Below the pieces are notes generated by a model. It ran no database searches and was not told where the DNA came from. It saw nothing but the letters and a program-made list of their open reading frames with translations. A stretch of DNA of 64,000 nucleotides from contig NZ_BONW01000002.1 in the NCBI RefSeq assembly GCF_016862915.1, forward strand, positions 434,001-498,000. The letters run 5' to 3'. Position 1 is the stretch's first letter. Every line of letters begins with the position of its first letter. Below, in pieces: positions 7,945 through 16,648 of the stretch. The DNA comes from Plantactinospora endophytica (GTDB lineage Bacteria > Actinomycetota > Actinomycetes > Mycobacteriales > Micromonosporaceae). The position numbers and the translations under genes are program-made.

Positions 7945-9972
7945 ATGTCCGGAGCCGGCCGGGGTGGACCCGACACCGGAACCGTCGTCGCGGCCCGCGC
8001 GGGTGACCCGCGGGCCCTCGACGCGCTGGTGGCCAACTCGCTGCCGCTGGTCTACAACATCGTCGGCCGGGCGCTGCACGGGCACGCCGACACCGACGAC
8101 GTGGTCCAGGAGACCCTGCTCCGGATGGTCCGGCACCTGGCCGGGCTGCGGGAGCCGGCGGCCTTCCGGTCCTGGCTGGTGGCGATCGCGGTACGCCAGG
8201 TCCGGGACTGGCAGCAGCACACGGCCACGCTCCGGGCCCCGGATGCCGGCCCGGACGAGGTAGCCGATCCGGCGGCGGACTTCGCCGAGCTGACCGTCGT
8301 CCGGTTGGGGTTGACCGACCAGCGCCGGGAGGTTGCCGAGGCGACCCGCTGGCTCGACCCGGACGACCGGGAGCTGCTCGCCCTCTGGTGGCTGGAGGAG
8401 ACCGGCGAACTGGACCGCGCCGACCTCGCGGGGGCGCTCGGCCTGCCCGGTGGACATGCCGCCGTCCGGGTACACCGGATGAAGGAGCAGCTCGACGTCG
8501 CCCGTACCGTCGTCCGGGCGCTCCGGGCCCGACCCGGCTGCCCCGACCTGCACGCCGTCGCCCAGGGCTGGACGGGTCAGCCCAGCCCGCTGTGGCGCAA
8601 GCGGCTCGCCCGGCACGTCCGGGACTGTGCCCGGTGCGCGCCGCAGTACGGCGACCTGCTGCCGGTCGACCGGCTGCTCGCCGGACTTCCGCTGCTGCCC
8701 GTACCGCCCGGACTCGGCGAGTACGTCGGTGCGGCCGGCGGCACCCTCGCCGGTTCCGCCACACCGGCCGCCGCGCCGTTCGCCCCACCCGTCACCTCGC
8801 CGTTCACCTCGCCTGGTGCCGTCGCTGCGTCGGGCCCGAGCGGTGCAGTCGGGCCGACGGACCCGAGCGGTGCTGTCGGCACCGGCCCGACGGCTCCGGC
8901 CCGTGCCGGGGCGACGCCTGTCCGGGCCGGTGCGCCGGGGCGGGGAGCGGGGCGGCGACCGGCGGTCGGGGTACGCCGAGTCGTCGGGCCGGTCTCGGTC
9001 GCGGCGGCGGTCGCCGGGCTCGTGGTGGCGGTCCTGGTGGCGGTGCAGGTGACCAAACCGTCCACTCCGGACGTCGCCGCTGCCGACTTCGCCGGGGCGC
9101 CGACCGCCGGGGCCGGCAGCACGGCCGCCACTCCCACGCCGACCGTCACCGGGATCACCCCCACCCCACGCCGGGCCACCCCGACACCGAAGCCCCGGAC
9201 GTCGACCCGGCCGGCCGCAGCGGCGGGACCGGCCCGGACCTCCGACAAGAAGGGCGTGGCGGTCTGGAACTTCTCCGGGGTCAGCCAGGCGCTGGCGAAC
9301 TCCAAGGCGAGCTGGTACTACACCTGGGCCACCCACCACGACGGGATCAGCACGCCGCGCGGTGCCGAGTTCGTGCCGATGATCTGGGGTCGGGACAACG
9401 TCGACAGCGCCAGCCTGGCCAAGGCGAAGGCGGCCGGACCCTACCTGCTCGGGTTCAACGAGCCGGATCTGGCCGGGCAGGCGGAGATGAGCGTGGACGA
9501 GGCGCTCACGCTCTGGCCGAAATTGCAGTCCACCGGCGCCACCCTGGGCAGCCCGGCGGTCGCCTTCGGCGGGGCCACGCCCGGCGGCTGGCTCGACCGG
9601 TTCATGTCCGGCGCGAAGTCGCGCGGCTACCGGGTCGACTTCATCGCCCTGCACTGGTACGGCGGAGACTTCGTCACCGCCAACGCGGTGAACCAGCTCA
9701 AGCAGTACCTCCAGGCGGTGTACCAGCGTTACAAGCTGCCGATCTGGCTCACCGAGTTCGCCCTGATCGACTTCTCCAACGGCACCCGGTTCCCGAGCGA
9801 ACAGCAGCAGGCCGCCTTCCTCACCGCCGCCACCAAGATGCTCGGCGGGCTCTCCTTCCTGCACCGGTACGCCTGGTTCGGGCTGCCCGCCACCGACAAG
9901 GACCGGACCGGGCTGTTCCGCAGCGGCAGCCAGCCGACAGCGGTGGGCCGGGCGTTCCAGGCGGCGGGCTGA
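7945..9972 (+). CDS. ECF sigma factor fused to a membrane-anchored extracellular GH128-like domain
   Basis: The 675-residue protein reads as a one-component signalling chain. Residues about 10-75 are an ECF sigma-2 region (ADTDDVVQETLLRMVRHL) and about 130-190 a sigma-4 region. A short anti-sigma-like zinc motif, HVRDCARC, lies at about 223-230. A Pro/Ala/Gly linker, one transmembrane helix (about 345-369) and a Thr/Pro-rich spacer follow. A C-terminal Asl1/GH128-type glycosidase fold occupies about 432-675, with the acid/base Glu in GFNEPD (about 506) and the nucleophile Glu in WLTEFAL (about 604). Topology predicts sigma inside and glycosidase outside, so glycan binding could control sigma release. 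ECF proteins with such C-terminal sensory extensions are known in actinobacteria. Start 7945 has a strong GGGAGGAAGG site. No separate anti-sigma gene is adjacent. Confidence 0.9.
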   Translation: MSGAGRGGPDTGTVVAARAGDPRALDALVANSLPLVYNIVGRALHGHADTDDVVQETLLRMVRHLAGLREPAAFRSWLVAIAVRQVRDWQQHTATLRAPDAGPDEVADPAADFAELTVVRLGLTDQRREVAEATRWLDPDDRELLALWWLEETGELDRADLAGALGLPGGHAAVRVHRMKEQLDVARTVVRALRARPGCPDLHAVAQGWTGQPSPLWRKRLARHVRDCARCAPQYGDLLPVDRLLAGLPLLPVPPGLGEYVGAAGGTLAGSATPAAAPFAPPVTSPFTSPGAVAASGPSGAVGPTDPSGAVGTGPTAPARAGATPVRAGAPGRGAGRRPAVGVRRVVGPVSVAAAVAGLVVAVLVAVQVTKPSTPDVAAADFAGAPTAGAGSTAATPTPTVTGITPTPRRATPTPKPRTSTRPAAAAGPARTSDKKGVAVWNFSGVSQALANSKASWYYTWATHHDGISTPRGAEFVPMIWGRDNVDSASLAKAKAAGPYLLGFNEPDLAGQAEMSVDEALTLWPKLQSTGATLGSPAVAFGGATPGGWLDRFMSGAKSRGYRVDFIALHWYGGDFVTANAVNQLKQYLQAVYQRYKLPIWLTEFALIDFSNGTRFPSEQQQAAFLTAATKMLGGLSFLHRYAWFGLPATDKDRTGLFRSGSQPTAVGRAFQAAG

Positions 9973-10036
9973 TCGACAGCGTCCTCCGGTAGCCGCCGAC
10001 GCGCCCTCCGGCCTTCCAGCGTTCTGCCGGATCGCC

Positions 10037-10094
10037 TTGAGGGTTTGGCCAGGAAGACGGCCTATTCTGTGCGGATGCGTGTGGCAACCCTCAA
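10037..10094 (+). promoter_or_regulatory. MerR-type promoter with long spacer and flanking 9-bp inverted repeat
   Basis: A -35-like TTGAGG (10037-10042) and a -10-like TATTCT (10063-10068) are separated by 20 bp, the over-long spacing typical of MerR-activated promoters. The motif TTGAGGGTT at 10037-10045 recurs inverted as AACCCTCAA at 10086-10094, one copy at -35 and one in the leader. It lies just upstream of the double-MerR gene (start 10128), suggesting autoregulation. This is inferred from sequence alone. Confidence 0.5.
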
Positions 10095-10127
10095 CCCTGG
10101 CCGTCCCGTATCCAGGCGGGCGGTGCG

Positions 10128-10940
10128 GTGAGCGGGGCGGGACGACGGCTGCGCCCGGTCGACCTCGCCCGGTTGGTCGGCATCTCTACCCAGCAGATCC
10201 GCAACTACCTGGACGCCGGCGTCCTGCCCCCGGCGCCCCGGTCCGCGTCAGGCTATAGGCAGTTCGACGACCGGCATCGCCGGGCGCTGCTGACGTACCG
10301 GGCGCTGGCGAAGGGCTACGGCTGGGACGTCGCCCGGTCGATCATGCACGCGGTGCACGCCGGGGACCTGCCGTCGGCGCTCGCACTGGTCGACGCCAGC
10401 CACGCCGGGCTGCACGAGGAACGCCGCTCGCTGGCCGAGACCGCTGCCGCGCTGGAGGCGGTCGCCGGGCAGGAGACCGACCCGGTGGGCGTACCCCGGC
10501 TGACGCTGCGGATCGGCGAGCTGGCGGCGCGGCTCGGTGTGCGTACCTCGGCGCTGCGGGTCTGGGAGGCGGCCGGGTTGCTGGTGCCGGAGCGGGAACC
10601 GGGCACCGGGTACCGCCGGTTCGGTCCGGCCGAGATCCGCGACGCCCAGATGATCAACATGCTCCGGCGCGGGCGCTATCTCCTGCCACAGATCCAGCCG
10701 ATCCTCGACGGTCTCCGCCGGACCGGCAGTACCGCCGCACTCCGGGCTGCCGTGGCCCGGCGCCAACTGGAGTTGACCGCGCGGGCCACCGCGATGCTCG
10801 AAGGGTCGGCCCGACTGCACGACTACCTGGACACCGTGCCGGGTGAGAGCAAGAGCGGGGGCGTCGACGGCGGGGACTTCATCGGAAGCGAAGACGTGGG
10901 CGCGGGCGGGGTGCGGGGTTTCGGGGACGGCGAGCGGTGA
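10128..10940 (+). CDS. Double MerR-domain transcription regulator (TioE-like)
   Basis: The 270-residue protein contains two MerR-type winged-helix domains. The first, at about 5-70, has RPVDLARLVGISTQQIRNYLDAG and SGYRQFDD. The second, at about 126-195, has LRIGELAARLGVRTSALRVWEAAG and TGYRRFGPAE. MerR proteins normally carry one domain and dimerise; a tandem pair in one chain occurs in the TioE-like group. A helical tail follows with no metal-binding Cys, so an organic effector or protein partner is likelier than a metal. The GTG start follows a GGCGGGCGG stretch. Its promoter has the long spacer MerR proteins act on. Confidence 0.85.
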   Translation: MSGAGRRLRPVDLARLVGISTQQIRNYLDAGVLPPAPRSASGYRQFDDRHRRALLTYRALAKGYGWDVARSIMHAVHAGDLPSALALVDASHAGLHEERRSLAETAAALEAVAGQETDPVGVPRLTLRIGELAARLGVRTSALRVWEAAGLLVPEREPGTGYRRFGPAEIRDAQMINMLRRGRYLLPQIQPILDGLRRTGSTAALRAAVARRQLELTARATAMLEGSARLHDYLDTVPGESKSGGVDGGDFIGSEDVGAGGVRGFGDGER

Positions 10941-10976
10941 CCCGGCGGCCGGTACCGGAGGGTTAGGCTGCCGGGC

Positions 10977-12440
10977 GTGGAGTCCGTGCCGTTCCTCCTC
11001 GCCGGCCGGCCGGCCCGGGGTGCCGATCCGCTTCCGGTCCGGCACCCCTACGACGCTCGTGAGGTCGGCCGGACCAGCCACGCCGACCCGGAGCAGGTCG
11101 AGGCGGCGGTCGCCGCCGCAGCAGCGGTGGCGGACCGGGCCGCCGCCCTGCCGGCACACGTCCGGGCCGCTGCCCTGGACCACGTCTCGCGCCGGCTCGC
11201 CGAGCGGGCCGACGAGGTAGCCCGGCTGGTCACCGCCGAGAGCGGCAAACCGATCAGGTGGGCCCGGGGCGAGGTGGCCCGTGCGGTCGCCACCTTCCGG
11301 TGGGGTGCCGAGGAGGCCCGGCGCTGGTCCGGCGAGGTGCAGCGGCTGGACACCGAACCGACGGGCGACGGCCGGATCGCGCTGGTCCGCCGGCTGCCCC
11401 GGGGACCGGTGCTCGGCATCACGCCGTTCAACTTTCCGCTGAACCTGGTCGCACACAAGGTCGCCCCGGCGCTCGCGGTCGGGGCACCGATCGTGGTCAA
11501 GCCGGCGCCGGCGACCCCGCTGACCGCACTGCTGCTCGGCGAGCTGCTGGCCGAGGTGACCGAGCCGGACGGTCCGGGGACCGGACTGCCGGCCGGGATG
11601 GTCTCGGTGCTGCCGCTGCCGAACGACCGGGCGGCCGAACTGGTCCGCGACCCCCGGCTGCCGGTGGTCTCGTTCACCGGGTCCGGGCCGGTCGGTGCCG
11701 CGATCCGGCGGGCGGTGCCGGAGAAGCACGTCACGCTGGAACTCGGCGGCAACGCCGCCGCCGTCGTCTGCGCGGACTGGGCCAGCGCCGACGACTTCGA
11801 CCACGCCGCGCACCGGATCGCCACCTTCGGCAACTACCAGGCCGGGCAGAGCTGCATCGCGGTGCAGCGGGTCTTCGTGCACGAGTGGCTGCTCGACGGG
11901 TTCCTGCCCCGGCTGGTCGCCGCGGTCGCCGCGCTGCGTACCGGGGATCCGGCCGACGAGGCGACCGACGTCGGGCCGCTGATCGACGACGCCGCCGCCC
12001 GGCGCGTCGAGGAGTGGGTCGACGAGGCCGTGGCCGCCGGGGCCACCTTGGCGCTGGGCGGTCGGCGCGAGGGCACCAGCTACGCGCCGACCGTACTGAC
12101 CGGGGTGCCGGCGGGCTGCCGGGTCAACACCGAGGAGGTCTTCGGGCCGGTCCTGGTGGTGGCGCCGGTGCCGGACGATTCGGCCGCGTTCGCCGCCGTC
12201 AACGATTCGGCGTACGGGTTGCAGGCTGGGATCTTCACGCACGACCTGCGGACGGCGTTCACGGCGTACCGGACGTTGCGGGTCGGTGGCGTGGTCGTCG
12301 GAGACGTGCCGTCGTACCGGGCCGACCAGATGCCGTACGGCGGGGTGAAGGGCAGCGGCGTCGGCCGGGAAGGGGTACGCAGCGCGATGGAGGACTACAC
12401 CGAGTCCCGGGTGATGGTGCTGAGCGGGATCGAGTGGTGA
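10977..12440 (+). CDS. NAD(P)-dependent aldehyde dehydrogenase
   Basis: A 487-residue ALDH-superfamily enzyme that oxidises an aldehyde to its acid. The Rossmann segment has ITPFNFPLNLVAHK and VVKPAPATPL. The general-base Glu lies in TLELGGNAA and the catalytic Cys in YQAGQSCIAVQR. The C-terminus EVFGPVLVV and MPYGGVKGSGVGREG is typical of the succinate-semialdehyde/phenylacetaldehyde branch, but the substrate is not determinable. The GTG start at 10977 matches the family N-terminus. The last codons overlap the start of the endonuclease V gene (GTGA), so the two are translated together. Confidence 0.9.
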   Translation: MESVPFLLAGRPARGADPLPVRHPYDAREVGRTSHADPEQVEAAVAAAAAVADRAAALPAHVRAAALDHVSRRLAERADEVARLVTAESGKPIRWARGEVARAVATFRWGAEEARRWSGEVQRLDTEPTGDGRIALVRRLPRGPVLGITPFNFPLNLVAHKVAPALAVGAPIVVKPAPATPLTALLLGELLAEVTEPDGPGTGLPAGMVSVLPLPNDRAAELVRDPRLPVVSFTGSGPVGAAIRRAVPEKHVTLELGGNAAAVVCADWASADDFDHAAHRIATFGNYQAGQSCIAVQRVFVHEWLLDGFLPRLVAAVAALRTGDPADEATDVGPLIDDAAARRVEEWVDEAVAAGATLALGGRREGTSYAPTVLTGVPAGCRVNTEEVFGPVLVVAPVPDDSAAFAAVNDSAYGLQAGIFTHDLRTAFTAYRTLRVGGVVVGDVPSYRADQMPYGGVKGSGVGREGVRSAMEDYTESRVMVLSGIEW

Positions 12441-13144
12441 GCCGACCGCCGAAGTTGTCGACCGTTCCCGCCATGGTGGAGATCCCAAGCACGGTTGCCG
12501 AGGCGGAGGCGGTACAGGACCGGCTGCGTCCACTGGCCGACCTGGTGGGGCCGGGGCCGACCGCGCCCCGCACGGTGGCCGGGCTCGACGTGGCGTACGC
12601 CGAGGACGGCGACCGGCTCGCCGCCGCGGTGACCGTGCTCGACGCGGACACGCTGGTGGTACTCGACACGGCGGTGGCGACCGGCCGGGCCGCCTTCGAC
12701 TACGTACCCGGGCTGTTCGCCTTCCGGGAACTGCCCGCCCTGCTCACCGCGCTCGCCCGGCTGACCGTCGAGCCGGAGTTGCTGGTCTGTGACGGGCACG
12801 GCCTCGCCCACCCGCGCCGGTTCGGGCTGGCCTGCCACCTGGGCGTGCTCACCGACCGGCCGGCGATCGGGGTCGGCAAGACGCCGCTGGTCGGGACGTG
12901 GACCGGGCCGGAGCAGCGGCGTGGCTCCTGGGCGCCGCTGCTCGACGGTGCGGAGCAGGTCGGCCGGGTGCTGCGTACCCAGGACGGCGTCAAGCCGGTC
13001 TTCGTCTCGGTCGGGCACCGGATGGACCTGGACAACGCTTGCGCCCAGGTACTCCGGCTGGCGCCGCGCTACCGGTTGCCGGAGACCACCCGGCAGGCCG
13101 ACCGGCTCTGCCGCGACGAACTCCGCAGATTCGCCGGAGTCTAG
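12437..13144 (+). CDS. nfi: Endonuclease V (deoxyinosine 3'-endonuclease)
   Basis: This 235-residue protein is endonuclease V, which nicks DNA one base 3' of deoxyinosine to start repair of deaminated adenine. Family signatures are clear: the catalytic Asp in VAGLDVAYAEDG, the FAFRELPALL helix, the LLVCDGHGLAHPRRFGLACHLG block and GVGKTPLVG. The start chosen is the GTG at 12437 that overlaps the preceding TGA; an ATG at 12473 would give a 223-residue protein still complete in all motifs. Coupling to an aldehyde dehydrogenase has no obvious metabolic logic. Confidence 0.92.
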   Translation: MSRPPKLSTVPAMVEIPSTVAEAEAVQDRLRPLADLVGPGPTAPRTVAGLDVAYAEDGDRLAAAVTVLDADTLVVLDTAVATGRAAFDYVPGLFAFRELPALLTALARLTVEPELLVCDGHGLAHPRRFGLACHLGVLTDRPAIGVGKTPLVGTWTGPEQRRGSWAPLLDGAEQVGRVLRTQDGVKPVFVSVGHRMDLDNACAQVLRLAPRYRLPETTRQADRLCRDELRRFAGV

Positions 13145-13152
13145 GATCGCCC

Positions 13153-13287
13153 GAACCTGCCGGGGCGGAGAACCGGGCGTGCCGGCGCGGAGAACCAAAG
13201 CTGGCGGCGTGTCGGAAACGAGCGTGCCGGGGTGCAGACACGAACCTGCCGGCGTGCGGAAATGACGCGCCGGGGCGCAGAACCGCG
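13153..13287. repeat. 22-23-bp degenerate tandem repeat x6
   Basis: Six consecutive units start at 13153, 13176, 13199, 13222, 13244 and 13266, each following the pattern CCTGCCGGGGCGGAGAAC. They fill the first half of the 316-bp gene-free gap between nfi and the next gene. Copies are diverged, so the array is old. No coding potential is seen. Confidence 0.7.
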
Positions 13288-13405
13288 CGAACGGAGCGCG
13301 GCGGGCCGGCGGAAGTCGTTCGGTCGCGTCCGGTGGCAGAAGCGTCACTTCCGGCCATCGTCGGAGGATTCGACGCGGGGCCGGCCGGGCATGACAGAGG
13401 AGGGT

Positions 13406-13425
13406 TACCGGTACACCGGTAGCCT
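13406..13425 (+). promoter_or_regulatory. 16-bp palindrome overlapping a -10-like element
   Basis: TACCGGT and ACCGGTA form a perfect 7-bp inverted repeat with a 2-bp centre (13406-13421). It runs into a -10-like TAGCCT at 13420-13425, about 36 bp ahead of the membrane-protein start at 13461. A repressor bound here would block the promoter. No convincing -35 is seen, so confidence is moderate at best. Confidence 0.35.
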
Positions 13426-13460
13426 GTGCCCGGATCTTGCAACGCGGGAGCGAGGTAATC

Positions 13461-14777
13461 ATGTCGGTACGGCGTGGCGCGACCTGGCTGGGAACTGTCT
13501 GCCTGTTGGTGGGCGCGACGCTGGCACTGGCCGCCGCTCCGGCCGTGGCCGAGGGCGAGTCGGTACGGGTCCGGGCGCCAAGTTCGATCAACGCGGGCGG
13601 CTCGCCGGGCTCGGTGACGGTGAACGTCTCGATGCGCGGCGGCGACTGCGTGAACGTCCGCACGGTGCTCGGCGTACACCTGCCGGGGCTGACCGCCGAC
13701 CGGGTCGAGGTGCGGGTCGCGGCCGACGGCGCCTGGCGCCCGGTGCCGCTCTCGAACGGCGCGAACGGGCTGGTCGTGACGGAACGTACCGCGCCGGAGC
13801 GGGCCGAACTCTGCGCCCGGAAGAGCGTCTCCAGCCGGTACCGGGTGAGTCTGCTGGCCGGTGCCCCCGGCGGCCGGGTGACCGTGCTCGCCGAGGCGTA
13901 CGCGGCGGGCGGCCGGCTGCTCGGCCGTGACAGCGACTCGGCCAAGGTGGGCGGCCGGACCGGGGACACCCCGGATGCGCCGGAGCGTACCCCCGAGCTG
14001 GTGATCCCGTCGGAGACGCCGCAGGCGACCGAGGAGCCGGTGGCGGAGGCCACCCAGGACGTGGCCGCCGCGCTGCCGACGGTGCCCGCTGCCGACGAGT
14101 CCGGCAGCTCGCTCGGGCTGGGCGGCATGGTGATGGTGGTCGGGGTGGTGATGGTCGGGATCGGGATCGCCCTGATGGTGCTGCTGATCCGGCGGAGCCG
14201 GGGCGACCGGCGCCGGCCCTCCGCCGAGGCGGACCCGACCGCCCGGATCGTGCTGCTCGGCGCGGAGCCGACGGCCCGGATCGTGCCGGCCAACCCGACG
14301 GCCCGGATCGTGCCTGCCAACGCCGACCGGACCGCCCGGGTCGCGTCGGCCGACGCGGACCCGACGACCCGGATCGCCCCGACGGGTCCGGTGTTCCGCA
14401 GCGGCGGCCCGGTGCCCGGCGCCGGCCAGGCGAACCCGGCCGGACCGGTGGCCGGTGGGTCCTCGCCGAACGCGGCGCCGGCCTTCGGGGACCAGACGCT
14501 GATCCTGCCGACCGCCGGAGCCGTACTGCCGCGATCGGCCAGGACGACGCCGTCCCGGCAGCCCGGGACGGTCGTACCCCGGCAGGCCGGACCGGTGCCG
14601 GCAGGACTGGCGGGGAGCGCCGCACCCGGCGCCGCGCCAGCCCAGCCGAGCGGTACGCCGACCCAGCCGAGCGGTACGCCGGCACGGCCGGCCGCACCGG
14701 TGCCTCCGGAGCCGCCCTCGGCCGGTTCGCCCGACGCGACCCTGATCCTGCCGCCGGCCCGTCGGCCCGAGCAGTAG
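13461..14777 (+). CDS. Secreted-domain membrane protein with repeated threonine motifs in its cytoplasmic tail
   Basis: The 438-residue protein has a Sec signal peptide (residues 1-31, ending APAVAEG), a beta-rich extracellular domain with two Cys (about 32-175), a Thr/Pro-rich stalk and a single transmembrane helix (about 220-241). A basic stop (RRSRGDRRR) precedes a long disordered cytoplasmic tail. The tail carries a recurring motif: DPTARIV, EPTARIV, NPTARIV, DRTARV, DPTTRI and later DQTLILP and DATLILP, each with a central Thr. Evenly spaced acidic-X-Thr motifs of this type look like Ser/Thr-kinase substrate or FHA-docking sites, which is inference. The ATG at 13461 is preferred over the in-frame TTG at 13437 because it begins a normal signal peptide. 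Confidence 0.75.
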   Translation: MSVRRGATWLGTVCLLVGATLALAAAPAVAEGESVRVRAPSSINAGGSPGSVTVNVSMRGGDCVNVRTVLGVHLPGLTADRVEVRVAADGAWRPVPLSNGANGLVVTERTAPERAELCARKSVSSRYRVSLLAGAPGGRVTVLAEAYAAGGRLLGRDSDSAKVGGRTGDTPDAPERTPELVIPSETPQATEEPVAEATQDVAAALPTVPAADESGSSLGLGGMVMVVGVVMVGIGIALMVLLIRRSRGDRRRPSAEADPTARIVLLGAEPTARIVPANPTARIVPANADRTARVASADADPTTRIAPTGPVFRSGGPVPGAGQANPAGPVAGGSSPNAAPAFGDQTLILPTAGAVLPRSARTTPSRQPGTVVPRQAGPVPAGLAGSAAPGAAPAQPSGTPTQPSGTPARPAAPVPPEPPSAGSPDATLILPPARRPEQ

Positions 14778-14956
14778 TCGGGTCACCGACGGTAGCCGGC
14801 GTGCCCGTTCCGGTCGGGCGCGTCGGCCGAGGTGGGCGCGGTGACCCGGCCGGATGGTGGCTGTTCGCCGCCGGCAGATCGCCTTGGGGCGGGGCGCGGG
14901 GTCCGGCTCCGATACGCTCAGGCCGTTGACCGAGTGTCCGGCTGAGGGGCGAGATC

Positions 14957-16360
14957 TTGTCTGATTTGTCCGCTATCGTCAAGGCGTACGACGTCCGTGG
15001 CACCGTTCCCGAGCAGTGGGACGAGCGGGCCGCCGAGGCGTTGGGCGCGGCATTCGCGCAGCTTCTCCTCAGCTCGGGAGAGCCGGCCGGGACCGTCGCC
15101 GTCGCCCACGACATGCGGGAGTCGTCGCCGGGCCTGGCCGCCGCCTTCGCCGACGGGGTCCGGGCCGAGGGGCTCGGTGTGCTGCACCTCGGGCTGGGCA
15201 GCACCGACCTGCTCTACTACGCCTCCGGCAGCCTCGGCCTGCCCGGCGCGATGTTCACCGCCAGTCACAATCCGGCGGCCTACAACGGGATCAAGATGTG
15301 CCGGGCCGGCGCGAGGCCGATCGGCCAGGACACCGGGCTGGTCGAGCTGCGGGACCGCGCCCAGGCGCTGCTGGACAAGGGCGAGATGCTGGACGAGGGT
15401 GAGTCGGAGCCGGCGGGGGAGCCGCTGCCGCCGCTGGAGCACCGGGACCTGCTGCCCGCGTACGCCGCCCACCTGCGCACCCTGGTCGACCTGACCGGGA
15501 TCCGCCCGCTCAAGGTGGTGATCGACGCGGGCAACGGCATGGGCGGGCACACCGTGCCAGCCGTGCTCGGCGACGCCGTCCTGCCGGCACTGCCGCTGGA
15601 GATCGTGCCGCTCTACTTCGAACTCGACGGCTCGTTCCCCAACCACGAGGCGAACCCGCTCGACCCGGCGAACCTGGTCGACCTCCAGGCGGCGGTACGC
15701 GAGCACGGCGCCGACCTCGGGCTGGCCTTCGACGGGGACGCCGACCGCTGCTTCGTCGTCGACGAGCGGGGCGAGCCGGTCTCCCCGTCGGCGATCACCG
15801 CCCTGGTGGCCGTACGCGAGCTGGCCAAGCACCCGGGCGCGACGATCATCCACAACCTGATCACGTCGAGCGCGGTACCCGAGATCGTCCGCGAGCACGG
15901 CGGCGAGCCGGTCCGGAGCCGGGTCGGGCACTCGTTCATCAAGGCCGACATGGCCCGGACCAACGCGGCCTTCGGCGGCGAGCACTCGGCGCACTACTAC
16001 TTCCGGGACTTCTGGTTCGCCGACACCGGGATGCTCGCCGCGATGCACCTGCTGGCGGCGCTCGGCGAGCAGGACGCCCCGCTGTCGGAACTGGGCCGGG
16101 CCTACGAGCGGTACTCCGCCTCGGGTGAGATCAACTCGACGGTGCCGGACCAGCGGGGCAAGCTCGCCGAGGTCCGGGCGGCCTACCCGGACGCCGAGAC
16201 CGACGAGCTGGACGGGCTGACCCTGCGCTTTCCCGACGGCGCCTGGGTCAACCTGCGCCCGTCCAACACCGAGCCGCTGCTCCGGCTGAACGTCGAGGCG
16301 CCCACCCCGGAACGCATGGTGGCGCTCCGCGACGAGGTGCTCGGACTGGTTCGCCGATAA
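14957..16360 (+). CDS. manB: Phosphomannomutase/phosphoglucomutase
   Basis: This 467-residue alpha-D-phosphohexomutase interconverts mannose-6-P and mannose-1-P, the precursor of GDP-mannose for mannolipids and glycoproteins. Signatures are the phospho-Ser loop FTASHNPAAYNGIKM, the metal loop AFDGDADRCFVVD, the sugar-binding GGEHSAHYYFRDFW and the phosphate loop RPSNTEPLLRLNVE. The start is a TTG at 14957 behind GAGGGGCGAG; the next codons (SDLSAIVKAYDVRG) match the family N-terminus. It heads the block manB, Trm112-like, SIS isomerase, CDF and manA on one strand. Confidence 0.93.
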   Translation: MSDLSAIVKAYDVRGTVPEQWDERAAEALGAAFAQLLLSSGEPAGTVAVAHDMRESSPGLAAAFADGVRAEGLGVLHLGLGSTDLLYYASGSLGLPGAMFTASHNPAAYNGIKMCRAGARPIGQDTGLVELRDRAQALLDKGEMLDEGESEPAGEPLPPLEHRDLLPAYAAHLRTLVDLTGIRPLKVVIDAGNGMGGHTVPAVLGDAVLPALPLEIVPLYFELDGSFPNHEANPLDPANLVDLQAAVREHGADLGLAFDGDADRCFVVDERGEPVSPSAITALVAVRELAKHPGATIIHNLITSSAVPEIVREHGGEPVRSRVGHSFIKADMARTNAAFGGEHSAHYYFRDFWFADTGMLAAMHLLAALGEQDAPLSELGRAYERYSASGEINSTVPDQRGKLAEVRAAYPDAETDELDGLTLRFPDGAWVNLRPSNTEPLLRLNVEAPTPERMVALRDEVLGLVRR

Positions 16361-16429
16361 GATCCATCGCGCTGGTCGGGCACCGCCGTATCCCGACCTG
16401 GTCGCACGAGGAGTGGAAGGAGCCGCACG

Positions 16430-16648
16430 GTGGCCCTCGACCCGCAGTTGCTGGAGATCCTGGCCTGTCCGGACACCCATCACGCACCACTGAACTACGA
16501 CCCGGAGGCGCAGACCCTGACCTGCACCGAGTGCGCGCGGATCTTCGAGGTGCGTGACGACGTACCGGTGCTGCTGCTTGACGAGGCGCGCGGCGGCCCG
16601 TCGGCCGGCTCGGACGCCACCCCCGGCGGCACCACGGACCAGCGATGA
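16430..16648 (+). CDS. Trm112-like small zinc protein
   Basis: A 72-residue protein of the Trm112 (UPF0434) family, with the start MALDPQLLEILACPDTH, a CTEC pair and a hydrophobic DVPVLLLDEA end. Eukaryotic and archaeal Trm112 stabilise methyltransferases; the bacterial role is less clear. In actinobacteria it commonly lies between manB and the SIS-domain isomerase, as here. GTG start with AAGGAG upstream. Its stop overlaps the next ATG (ATGA at 16645-16648). Confidence 0.88.
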   Translation: MALDPQLLEILACPDTHHAPLNYDPEAQTLTCTECARIFEVRDDVPVLLLDEARGGPSAGSDATPGGTTDQR

